64,000 nucleotides of DNA from a virus, in the IMG/VR virus record IMGVR_UViG_3300009502_002976, positions 1 through 64,000 of that record; one strand, written 5' to 3'. Positions 1 to 7,817 of this stretch are shown in pieces (the stretch's first letter is position 1; every line of letters starts with the position of its first letter). The position numbers and the translations under genes are program-made. The notes below the pieces were generated by a model. The model was not told the DNA's origin and searched no databases. It worked only from the letters and a program-made list of their open reading frames with translations.

Positions 1-1932
1 ATGAGCTACGAGCGGGATATTATTGCACTCACGGAAGACATTGAGAACGCTGTCTTCAAGGCCGCTAACGCTGACCAGATCACTAAGCGCCGTGAGGCGG
101 GGTTGGTTGAGCTTCAGAACAAGTTTAAGCCTGGCACTAAGGTCATCAAGCACAGTGAGAGTATATGGAATGGAAAGCGTGTTAAGACTTCAGCCAGGGG
201 CGAGGTTATTCAGGTCCATAAGCAGCACACACCAGATGGGTCGCCGCTGATCTCTGTTCTGTTTGGATATGGAAGAGGTCTTGTATGGCCTGAAGATCTA
301 GAGATCGTCAACGAGGCTGGACCAGTGTTTAAGGCCGCGTCATCAGAAGAAGCTGAGAAGCGCAAAGAAGCACACACTAGGAAGCTCACTGACGATACGG
401 TTATTTCAATTTATGTGACCATGGAGCTAGGGGGAAACGTTATATTTAAAGAGGCTCTTGGCGTAACAGACTACAACAAGTACAAACAGCACTTTAACAA
501 CGATGACGTGTACAAGTCCGCGAAGGTTCTGGAATATGTAAAAGCTAGGGCTGTTAAAGAGTGTCAGCTGTATAAAGCGAATGTAGAAGTTCAGAGGGTA
601 GCATTTAATGAATCCTATAGCTACTCGTCTGTGTCATGCAACGTATGGTTCTCTATAAGGCTCCGAGGGCCAGTTGGCGAGCTTAAGAAGGTTGCTGGTG
701 AAGACAAGGATCTACAGCTTGATTGGAGATACATCGAGGATCATATTCTAGAGTCTAACGTATTCAAGGCAGCAAGTCGCGAGGATGCTAGGAAGAGAAG
801 CAACACGGAGTATGAGAAGATCGTAGCTAAGTTCAAGCCGGGGACGAAGGTTGAGTACAACGACTATTACGGTTCGAATCCTGATAGATATAGAGTTCTA
901 ACTGGAATAGTTGATAGGGTTCGTAATATGCGCCCGCCGCTTCCGAATCTTACAGGGTTTGACGCGATCGTGGACGTGTACTTCGCAAACATTAAGAGAA
1001 TGTACAACTTGCCACCTGAGCATTTAACGATTGTTGAGTCAGTGCGCGAGGCTAAGCCAGTCTTCAGAGCTGCTAGTCCGGAAGAAGTGATGGCCCGTAA
1101 GCCACAGCCGAAGATGGTGAAGTACCAGATACCTCTCTACACGTTTGACCAGCTCGATGGCAAGGCGAAGGATGCTGCTAGGAACTGGATGTATGAGCGT
1201 GGGTACTCAGATGTCGACTGGGATATGACTAAAGATGATGCTAAGCAGGTGGGGGTGGATCTTCACGGAAGAGATAGTGATAGAAGTCCCATGAAGGGTG
1301 AGTTTATGTGGGAGCCAGACGAAGTTGCTAAAAAGATTCTTGTAAACCATGGTAAGGACTGTGGCACCTACAAAGCGGCTAAGGAGTTCATCGCCGACGC
1401 TAGAAAAGCTCGTGGTGACGAAGATATGTTTGAAGAGATCACTCGTGTGTTTCTAGAGAAAGTCCTTGAGGACTACAGGAGATTACTCATAGAAGACGAA
1501 ACGTACCACGCAAGTGATGAGCATCTTGAAGAGATGGCTGAAGCAAATCACTTACTATTCACAGAGAGTGGTAAGGCTTTCAGGCCGGACTCCGGCTGGA
1601 CTATGATCGAGCGGAAGCTTAAGGAAGCCGGTGAGCCCGTGTTCAGGGCAGCGAGCCGAGAAGACGTTAAGGCTCGCAGGAGATCCGCGGCGCCTGTGTA
1701 TGTGGTGTTTGACGTTAACATGGTTCCGATAATATTCGACAACGAGACTGAGGCGCTTGAGTGTGCGAAGTCTCTCAAGCCGCGTTCAACACCAGGTGGA
1801 ATGAGGGTAGAAGTCTGTGCTTATGAAGTACTTCCAGGACCTAAGATTGGCCAGAAGGTTAGACAGATCTATGGGCCACCTAACCAGCTAAGACTGTCAT
1901 TCATTAAGCAAGCAGCGAGCGGACACTACTAA
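1..1932 (+). CDS. Five-linker modular protein with capsid-targeting-like leader (putative internal-head polyprotein)
   Basis: 643 residues. The start is taken at base 1 because MSYERDI matches the N-termini of many genes downstream. VFKAA-type linkers begin at about residues 18, 109, 254, 354 and 547, and the last four are preceded by V-N-E, I-L-E, V-R-E and L-K-E. They separate unrelated modules. The first (about 35-100) and third (about 275-345) look like paralogues: both begin KFKPGTKV and end in a P-E-x-L-x-I-V segment, like a small SH3-type barrel. The fourth (about 370-540) opens with YQIPLYTFDQLDGKAKDAAR, resembling a helical family common in phage hypothetical proteins. No enzyme motif was recognised. 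The inferred role is a precursor that is packaged and cut into separate internal proteins. The next gene starts immediately after the stop codon. Confidence 0.85.
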   Translation: MSYERDIIALTEDIENAVFKAANADQITKRREAGLVELQNKFKPGTKVIKHSESIWNGKRVKTSARGEVIQVHKQHTPDGSPLISVLFGYGRGLVWPEDLEIVNEAGPVFKAASSEEAEKRKEAHTRKLTDDTVISIYVTMELGGNVIFKEALGVTDYNKYKQHFNNDDVYKSAKVLEYVKARAVKECQLYKANVEVQRVAFNESYSYSSVSCNVWFSIRLRGPVGELKKVAGEDKDLQLDWRYIEDHILESNVFKAASREDARKRSNTEYEKIVAKFKPGTKVEYNDYYGSNPDRYRVLTGIVDRVRNMRPPLPNLTGFDAIVDVYFANIKRMYNLPPEHLTIVESVREAKPVFRAASPEEVMARKPQPKMVKYQIPLYTFDQLDGKAKDAARNWMYERGYSDVDWDMTKDDAKQVGVDLHGRDSDRSPMKGEFMWEPDEVAKKILVNHGKDCGTYKAAKEFIADARKARGDEDMFEEITRVFLEKVLEDYRRLLIEDETYHASDEHLEEMAEANHLLFTESGKAFRPDSGWTMIERKLKEAGEPVFRAASREDVKARRRSAAPVYVVFDVNMVPIIFDNETEALECAKSLKPRSTPGGMRVEVCAYEVLPGPKIGQKVRQIYGPPNQLRLSFIKQAASGHY

Positions 1933-2430
1933 ATGAGCTTAGAAAACGACATCACAACCGTAAAGATGATGGTTGAGACTAATGATGCTTTTATGGATCA
2001 CCCAGATCCTAGTGGACTTGGGCATGCGGCAAATGATCCTAGAAACTGTAAGCTTGTTTGGTGGTATGACCCAAGGTCTGCTGAGTTTGTAAAATCGCGA
2101 GATCCTAAGCATCTTCATGTACTTGATGTTAGCCGTAACGTTATAAAAGACTATCAGCATTGGGTTCGGGGGCGTGTGTTTCAGTATCAAGGTAAAGGAT
2201 ATCTGGTTGTTTATTTTCCTGAGAAGAAGCACTTATTAAGTCATCAACTGGTAGATATTTTGGATAAGGCAATGAATAGCGTCGATATTCAAATAGATAA
2301 AGTCATTGATGATAATGGTCGTGATTTGCATGATATGCTCGAGTCTCTAAACGTTTATACGCTAGAGCACTCTTCTCTTGGAGCATGGAAGATAAATGCG
2401 AGTGGATCTGTCATAGAGGTAGCTGTTTAA
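1933..2430 (+). CDS. Leader-bearing hypothetical protein
   Basis: 165 residues. The N-terminus MSLENDITTVKMMVE matches the shared leader and ends in M-V-E at residue 15, but the VFKAA linker is missing. The rest is unrecognised: an N-terminal part rich in D, P, W and R, then a mixed alpha/beta stretch with GRVFQYQGKGYLVVYFP that looks like one small folded domain. The stop codon overlaps the next start (TAATG). It could be a single-module member of the internal-protein family. The function is unknown. Confidence 0.8.
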   Translation: MSLENDITTVKMMVETNDAFMDHPDPSGLGHAANDPRNCKLVWWYDPRSAEFVKSRDPKHLHVLDVSRNVIKDYQHWVRGRVFQYQGKGYLVVYFPEKKHLLSHQLVDILDKAMNSVDIQIDKVIDDNGRDLHDMLESLNVYTLEHSSLGAWKINASGSVIEVAV

Positions 2431-5246
2431 TGAGCCTAGAAAACGACATCACCAATCTGAAAAAGATAATGGACCAGCGGGGCCCTGGTGTCCGCTCGAC
2501 TCAGCGTGTCTTAGGTGAGAAGAAGCTAAACGAGCTCGCGTGCGTCAAGTGTGGCAAGCATAACGTAGACATCATGGGTAAGAAGTATAAGGACGAGGAG
2601 CTTTGTCCGGACTGTGCAGCTTTGAATAGGACGATGGCAGAGCCTAAGGTTGAGGAAGCTGAGCATGTCTTTAAGGCTGCGTCCCCCGAAGATGTAGACA
2701 GGCGTCGTGCTCCGCGTCAGCTTAAGATCAGAGCTCGTAGAGCCAAAGACACTGTGGAAGACAGAGTGCTTGGGATGGAGCCGGAAGACATTGATCCGCT
2801 ACTTTCTATGTGGTTTGACGAGTGGGGTATGGACGTAGAGGGCGAGAACGGGGAAGAAGTAGATGAGGAGAGCCCGGCCGCTAGGAACAAGTATGTATTC
2901 CTACCGTTCATCAGGGACGCCAAGACAGTGCTGAAGATAGACCTTACTCCTCTAGTGAAGAGGTACCTGTCTCTTGATGAGAAGGACAGGGCTGAAGTTA
3001 TGTTCTGTCAATCGGCAGCTGCCAGGATCGCTAAGGCTGGGTTCTACGTGTACGACAGCGACTCTCGCTTTGAGGTGTATGCACCAGAAGATATGGTGGA
3101 CGTTGACTACGACGAAGACGAGCTTGACGAAGCCCAAAAGCCAGTGTTCAAGGCCGCGGGCAGGCAGGAACTTAAACGTCGCGAGAAGCTCCAGGGCCCC
3201 ATGAAGACTATTAAGGCGCCTATTGTTAAGAATGAAGAAGGTGACTTCCCCGAAGAAGAGCTTGTTAGCATTGAGTGCCCGCACTGTGGGAGCCTGGAAG
3301 ATCATCCGGCTGAAGAGCGGAGATGGCTTACGCAGCACTTCGACTTTTTAAATGTTGAGCAGGGTCGCGACGGTCACGAGTACACGTATTACAGGTGTCA
3401 GGACTGCGGTAAAGACTTCAGGATTAAAGACATGTTTGAGTCTAAGATAAACGAAGCCGAACCCATATTTAAAGCCGCGAGTCAGGATCAGATTGCGAAG
3501 AGACTCCAGATAAGTCCAGAACGAACTAGAGTACTTCAGCAGTATGTTGCTGCAAGATTTCCTAATTCCGGTCCTTACTACCAAGGTGATTGGGCTGCAA
3601 GGTTTAAGGAGGGTATGGAGTGGCAGATGTCGGACAACGACGGGAGAGCTCTTCTTCAGAAGCTTGGTCCGAACATTTACCCTAAGGACATTGACGCGTT
3701 CTTTACAGTTAACGAAGCCGGGCAGGTGTTCAAAGCTGCCGGCCCGGAAGAGATTGCTAAGAGGCCGCATAAGACTTTTAAGGTTATTTACAAGGGGGAC
3801 CGGGAGAACCCTGATGACTACGACAACTTTACGTTAGACAAGACTTATGATGCCTTCGAATGCCATGAGGCGGATTTGAGCCTTGATCCTGTTTACAAAG
3901 GTGATGATCCAGATGCATTCATTAAGCTGAAGAACGACTTGGGCCAGATGGTCATTAACCCGAGCATTGACTTTGATTTTCCTGTGGAAGAGAACCGTCA
4001 CTGCAAAGCCTGTGATAAAGATGTGCTTTCGGAAAACTATCTTCCTGACTGGCGCACTGTAGGGGTTTGCAAGTCCTGTGCTGAGACGATTGAGGAAGCT
4101 GAGAAAGAGATACGTGAAGAGCGCCGCATATTCCAGGCGGCATCTCCGCAGGATGTCAAGGCAAGGTTGAATACTGAGCCATGTGGAGTGTGTGGCGTGA
4201 AGTTGATAATAGACAAGAGCACGATATGCTCCGACTGTGGGGCATATATTTGTGATGAGTGCACAGCATGGAAAGATAGTGACACTCCTATTTGTAATAT
4301 GCACGTTGGGGATGACATTGATGCAGCTCAGTACCGTATGGGTGAGGCAGTTAACGAGGCCGGTAATCCAGTGTTCAAGGCTGCCAGCAAGGACGATGTT
4401 GCCAAGCGACGCGGCCAGAAGCCACTTCCTGCGGGAACTCCCGACTACAAGTTCTTGGAGTTCATTGTGGATCCGGACCCGGCGCTAAGCACATGGAAGA
4501 TGACAGGTATTGGCGGGTACATTGATGAGGAGCATAGCGACATTTATTTTGGTAAGGATGGAGAGCCCGAGTTCTGCTTCAACATGAAGACTCAGGATAT
4601 GATCGATGACAAGCTCGAGAAGGATGACGAGCTCACTGAAGAGTGCTGTAAGTTCTTTGAAGATGAGGGGCATGGGAGCTTTGCTGACAAGAACGAAGCG
4701 TGGGTTGAGTCGAAGAAGTGGACTCCTAGGGGTACTGAGAACACAGCTAACTGGGACAGCACATACTACTGGGGTGAGATCCTTCAGTATACAAGGTTCG
4801 AGACTGATGACGGCCGGGATGGCGTAATCATAATGATGCATATGGGTGGAGACTACCGCGGAAACTACGCTTATCCGGTTGTGTACTTTGGGGACTTTGA
4901 TGAAGTTATAAGTGCGTCTAACCCGGGTGACCCGAGGGAAGAGCCGGCGTATCTCCTAGGGTATGATGGGGACATGGACAAGCTAGTGGAAGACATGAAG
5001 AACTTCAGGAACCCACAAGCAGAGGAAGATGAGGAAGGTATTGAGGGGGCGTACAGGCCGCAGAAGGACGTCAAGAACCGCGGGCAGATGAAGTGGACAT
5101 TTAACCCAGAGAATCCAGCAGAAACACAAGTTGAATCGAGGGTGCAGGAATGGAAGACGGATGGAAGTGTCACAAGCTCGGAAACACGGACCTCTATACC
5201 GACACCCAAGGGGTTGTCAGAGAAGTCCGAAGAGACGGGAAACTAG
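2430..5246 (+). CDS. Seven-module zinc-ribbon polyprotein with VFKAA linkers
   Basis: 938 residues. The start is placed at the ATG overlapping the previous stop (TAATG), because MSLENDITNLKKIM is the family leader. An ATG 45 bases upstream would bury that leader. Linkers begin at residues 80, 239, 346, 433, 567 and 648. Each is preceded by a protease-like triplet: V-E-E, L-D-E, I-N-E, V-N-E, I-R-E and V-N-E. At least four modules carry zinc-ribbon cysteine pairs (CVKCG/CPDC; CPHCG/CQDCG; CKACD/CKSC; CGVCG/CSDCG/CDEC). The final module (about 665-938) is acidic and unrecognised. The leader has I-M-D where relatives have [ILM]-x-E, but L-G-E and L-N-E follow within 35 residues. This is the clearest polyprotein-like gene in the window. 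Confidence 0.88.
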   Translation: MSLENDITNLKKIMDQRGPGVRSTQRVLGEKKLNELACVKCGKHNVDIMGKKYKDEELCPDCAALNRTMAEPKVEEAEHVFKAASPEDVDRRRAPRQLKIRARRAKDTVEDRVLGMEPEDIDPLLSMWFDEWGMDVEGENGEEVDEESPAARNKYVFLPFIRDAKTVLKIDLTPLVKRYLSLDEKDRAEVMFCQSAAARIAKAGFYVYDSDSRFEVYAPEDMVDVDYDEDELDEAQKPVFKAAGRQELKRREKLQGPMKTIKAPIVKNEEGDFPEEELVSIECPHCGSLEDHPAEERRWLTQHFDFLNVEQGRDGHEYTYYRCQDCGKDFRIKDMFESKINEAEPIFKAASQDQIAKRLQISPERTRVLQQYVAARFPNSGPYYQGDWAARFKEGMEWQMSDNDGRALLQKLGPNIYPKDIDAFFTVNEAGQVFKAAGPEEIAKRPHKTFKVIYKGDRENPDDYDNFTLDKTYDAFECHEADLSLDPVYKGDDPDAFIKLKNDLGQMVINPSIDFDFPVEENRHCKACDKDVLSENYLPDWRTVGVCKSCAETIEEAEKEIREERRIFQAASPQDVKARLNTEPCGVCGVKLIIDKSTICSDCGAYICDECTAWKDSDTPICNMHVGDDIDAAQYRMGEAVNEAGNPVFKAASKDDVAKRRGQKPLPAGTPDYKFLEFIVDPDPALSTWKMTGIGGYIDEEHSDIYFGKDGEPEFCFNMKTQDMIDDKLEKDDELTEECCKFFEDEGHGSFADKNEAWVESKKWTPRGTENTANWDSTYYWGEILQYTRFETDDGRDGVIIMMHMGGDYRGNYAYPVVYFGDFDEVISASNPGDPREEPAYLLGYDGDMDKLVEDMKNFRNPQAEEDEEGIEGAYRPQKDVKNRGQMKWTFNPENPAETQVESRVQEWKTDGSVTSSETRTSIPTPKGLSEKSEETGN

Positions 5247-5317
5247 TGAACGACTTTGACTCGGCAACTGTTCGAATTATTCGTAAGGTCGAAGCGGAAG
5301 AGCGCGGAGGGTTCTAA
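5246..5317 (+). CDS. Very small coupled ORF (23 aa)
   Basis: The GTG start overlaps the last base of the preceding TAG, and the product is MNDFDSATVRIIRKVEAEER plus GGF. Its stop overlaps the next ATG (TAATG). This stop/start chain is typical of real genes here. It resembles a leader-like helix that ends soon after an acidic V-E-A-E stretch, so it may be a truncated leader-type gene. No function can be assigned. Confidence 0.4.
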   Translation: MNDFDSATVRIIRKVEAEERGGF

Positions 5318-5442
5318 TGGACTCATCAGTGAGAGCTGGCGATGAAATAGTGGGGCATGGGGTAGTGGCTGAGACCGCTGAGATTTTGTATGCACCACTA
5401 CCGGCTCAATTGTTTTTGCATTCATACAAAGAGGTCTTTTAG
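5317..5442 (+). CDS. Small hypothetical protein (41 aa)
   Basis: It begins MDSSVRAGDEIVGHGVVAET. A strong GGAGG lies about 8 bases before the ATG, and the start overlaps the upstream stop. The next gene begins two bases after its stop. The spacing and ribosome-binding site support translation. The sequence is not recognised. Confidence 0.5.
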   Translation: MDSSVRAGDEIVGHGVVAETAEILYAPLPAQLFLHSYKEVF

Positions 5443-5444
5443 CC

Positions 5445-5780
5445 ATGGTAATCCCGTTATATGACTATGGGTACAACCCAGTAAAGCACTACATGAATGA
5501 GGTTGGCACACAGATTATTGTCGACTGCGGGCAGGACATCTCTGCTGCTTCAACTTACAAGTTGAGCGTCAGGAAGCCGGATGGGACTGTTTTTACATGG
5601 AACCCAACGATCGTTACTATTGAGAGTAACCCTAACTACCTGCTATACCTGACAAGGGTAGGAGACTTCGATCAGATAGGTGTTTACTCCATTCAGCCAT
5701 ATCTTGTGCTCCCTACGTGGACCGGTCGCGGTGAGACCGTAACTTTTGAAGTGTTTGGCAACTTTGACATGGGGTACTAG
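5445..5780 (+). CDS. Small beta-sandwich-like phage protein
   Basis: 111 residues without leader or linker. Alternating beta-strand-like segments (GTQIIVDCGQDISAAS, YKLSVRKPDGTVFTW, YSIQPYLVLP, GETVTFEVFG) resemble the Ig-like or BppU-N-like domains often found in phage baseplate and accessory virion proteins. That resemblance is by eye only. It lies between small internal-protein candidates and may be a virion component. Confidence 0.6.
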   Translation: MVIPLYDYGYNPVKHYMNEVGTQIIVDCGQDISAASTYKLSVRKPDGTVFTWNPTIVTIESNPNYLLYLTRVGDFDQIGVYSIQPYLVLPTWTGRGETVTFEVFGNFDMGY

Positions 5781-5782
5781 AG

Positions 5783-6163
5783 ATGAGTTTTGAGAAGGAC
5801 ATATCCGCTATCAAGAAGCTTATGGAATCCGAGCCTGTGTTTAAGGCCGCCGGGCCTGAGGATCTCAATAAGCGTAAGGCAGCCGAGGATAGAGCTCGTG
5901 AGGCTCGGGAAGCTGCACGTAAGGCTGAAGGTATAGTAGATTTTTGTCCACACTGCAAGGCTGACTTACGGGACCAGAATATCGGAGCGTACGCTACCGG
6001 AAAAGAGTACTTCACGGAAGGGCTTTTTTGGGACAGTGAGCTTGAGAGCTGGAACTACGGTGAAAGAGATACTAACGACTCTTCTGTTGACGGCTACCTC
6101 TGCGGAAAATGTAACAAGGTATTGCACATAGGAACTGACTTTGATCCTGAGAGAACACTATGA
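5783..6163 (+). CDS. Single-module leader/VFKAA protein with zinc ribbon
   Basis: 126 residues in canonical arrangement. The leader MSFEKDISAIKKLME ends with L-M-E at residue 15, then comes PVFKAAGPEDLNKR, a short Ala/Arg/Glu helix, and a zinc ribbon with FCPHCKADL and LCGKCNKVL. It is the simplest view of the family layout: leader, cleavage-like triplet, linker, cargo. It overlaps the next gene by 4 bases. The inferred role is a small internal-head protein; the cargo function is unknown. Confidence 0.85.
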   Translation: MSFEKDISAIKKLMESEPVFKAAGPEDLNKRKAAEDRAREAREAARKAEGIVDFCPHCKADLRDQNIGAYATGKEYFTEGLFWDSELESWNYGERDTNDSSVDGYLCGKCNKVLHIGTDFDPERTL

Positions 6164-6492
6164 GCTTAGAGCAAGATGTCGCATACATTCAGAGAATGAT
6201 GAAGCTCTATGAAGCTGAGCCTGTGTTTAAGGCCGCCGGACGAGAGGATGTAAATCAGAGAAGGAACGCTGCTGCAAGAGCACGTCAAGCTGAGCTTGCT
6301 GACAAGCTGGCAGATCCAGTGTGGTCTTTCTGCTATGACCATTACTATGCAGATCCAGACAGCGACGGTGTGCGTGAGAAGCGGTTGCCTTTCGATAGCT
6401 GGGACGATGATGACATCGAGGACCAAGTTGACACCGACGCTGAGGCTCTTAGACGGTTTATGGCGGGAACATATAGGAAGGCTGCACAATGA
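6160..6492 (+). CDS. Single-module leader/VFKAA protein
   Basis: 110 residues. The leader MSLEQDVAYIQRMMKLYE is three residues longer than usual and ends in L-Y-E before AEPVFKAAGREDVNQR. The cargo is acidic (DDDDIEDQVDTD) with an aromatic stretch WSFCYDHYYADP and is not recognised. It overlaps both neighbours by 4 bases, so it is probably translated with them. Confidence 0.82.
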   Translation: MSLEQDVAYIQRMMKLYEAEPVFKAAGREDVNQRRNAAARARQAELADKLADPVWSFCYDHYYADPDSDGVREKRLPFDSWDDDDIEDQVDTDAEALRRFMAGTYRKAAQ

Positions 6493-7100
6493 GCTTCGAA
6501 AAAGATATCACAGAAATCAAGAAGATGGTTGAGGCGGAAGAGCCGGTGTTCAAGGCTGCTAGCCCTGAGCAGGTTGCCAAGAGGGTGGATGATATAGTGG
6601 CACAGCAGGCGCAGCAGCTGTACGCAAAGGCCGAGGAGGCTCGGCCTGGTATAATCGCGGAGCTTAGAGCAAAGCTTGGTAATAGTGAGGCACTCGTTCA
6701 GACGGCGATCGCTTACGCGGACACACAGCACATTGATACACTTCTTGGTATTGAGCCGGAAGAGATTCGAATGGCTGATCTTACGTCGTGGAATGACAGT
6801 CTTGGCGCCAAGATCCGGGATCTTGATTGGCCTGGAGTATGGACGGATAAAAACACGTTCTTGAAGCAGGCTGAGATGGTTGGTGGATACAACGTATTTG
6901 ATGAAGATATCGCTAAGGGTCTCGTTCAGGATTTTGGAGACAGGCAGTATCGATTGGCCCGTGAAGGCTCTGTAGCAGTTTACATCAGGCCAGTTAAGAA
7001 AGTAGAGATGGGGTTGTTGAAAGGTTCAGAAGGACCCAATGCATTCGGGGAAGATGAGCACGATTTAGATGGAAATGAATTAAGACTTTGGTGGGACTAG
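6489..7100 (+). CDS. Leader/VFKAA protein, paralogous to the C-terminus of the giant protein at 17743-21453
   Basis: 203 residues. The textbook leader MSFEKDITEIKKMVE is followed by AEEPVFKAASPEQVAKR. The cargo (about 60-165) has segments TAIAYADTQ, GVWTDKNTFLKQAEMVGGY and DFGDRQYRLARE. These align with TALAYADSM, GIWSDAETLKKQAKIVGDY and RFGNTAKYKLARD at the C-terminus of the 1236-residue protein. The same domain therefore occurs once as a single-module gene and once inside a long chain, which supports module shuffling. Function unknown. Confidence 0.85.
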   Translation: MSFEKDITEIKKMVEAEEPVFKAASPEQVAKRVDDIVAQQAQQLYAKAEEARPGIIAELRAKLGNSEALVQTAIAYADTQHIDTLLGIEPEEIRMADLTSWNDSLGAKIRDLDWPGVWTDKNTFLKQAEMVGGYNVFDEDIAKGLVQDFGDRQYRLAREGSVAVYIRPVKKVEMGLLKGSEGPNAFGEDEHDLDGNELRLWWD

Positions 7101-7108
7101 GGGGCTGT

Positions 7109-7759
7109 ATGGCTGGTGGTGTTTACAAGCGAACTAAGGCACACGGTAGGGCAATTTCAAAAGCTAGGCAGGGGTCTATCAATTGGAGTCGTGGGCTTAC
7201 AAAGGAGATTGATACCCGTGTTGCTAACAACGCTAAGTCAATACAAAAATCAATAAAGGAGCTTTGGAAAGACCCTGCTTACGTAGCTAAGAGGAACGCA
7301 GGTTACGCTAAGTTTAGGAAAGAGCGCGGAGCAGAGGTTGCGGCTAAGATTTCCAGAACGTTGACAGGGAGAAAGACAGGACCACAGTCTAAAGAGCTAA
7401 TTGAGAAGCGTATGCGTGGAGTATTAAAAGCTCTTTGCAAGCATCCGAATAAGTTTGAAGCAAACTCAATGAACTACGTAAATACTATATACGGCGGTAA
7501 CGTTAGATTTACAGGGGACGGTTCGTTGATCATAAACGGCAAATCAGCAGACGCCGTGTTGGACGGAACAAACATAGTGTTTCTTTTTAACGGTGTTTAC
7601 TGGCACTTAGAGCGATTTGGGTATGCAGTAACTGAAGAAGCTAAGCGTATTGTGGAAGCCAAAGAGTCAACGCCGTTTCTGCAAGCCGGATACAAAGTTA
7701 TTTTCGTCTGGGAAGACGAGTTGAATAGGGTAATTAAAAAGTGTAACAAAAAAGTGTAG
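7109..7759 (+). CDS. Homing endonuclease, NUMOD3 repeats plus Vsr/EDxHD-like nuclease domain
   Basis: 216 residues from the ATG at 7109. An upstream TTG is possible, but GGGGG precedes this ATG. The N-terminal region has NUMOD3-like segments (NWSRGLTKEID, LTGRKTGPQSKELIEKRMRG) as in phage homing nucleases. The C-terminal half (INGKSADAVLDG, GVYWHLERFGY, GYKVIFVWEDEL) fits the Vsr-like/EDxHD nuclease fold. It sits directly upstream of an intron-split gene. It is probably a free-standing mobile gene with no role in phage morphogenesis. Confidence 0.8.
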   Translation: MAGGVYKRTKAHGRAISKARQGSINWSRGLTKEIDTRVANNAKSIQKSIKELWKDPAYVAKRNAGYAKFRKERGAEVAAKISRTLTGRKTGPQSKELIEKRMRGVLKALCKHPNKFEANSMNYVNTIYGGNVRFTGDGSLIINGKSADAVLDGTNIVFLFNGVYWHLERFGYAVTEEAKRIVEAKESTPFLQAGYKVIFVWEDELNRVIKKCNKKV

Positions 7760-7817
7760 AAACTGGAATAGTTCCAAGTTTCACAGTGAGCAACACAATC
7801 AAAAGGAGAAACAAATA

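Noticed and set aside
23-250. Forward frame in +2 over the first polyprotein
   Set aside because: Arg/Ser/Thr-rich shadow of the leader-bearing gene, without start signals.
2385-2430. Upstream ATG extending the seven-module protein by 15 residues
   Set aside because: The conserved leader begins at the later ATG, which also overlaps the preceding stop as in neighbouring genes.
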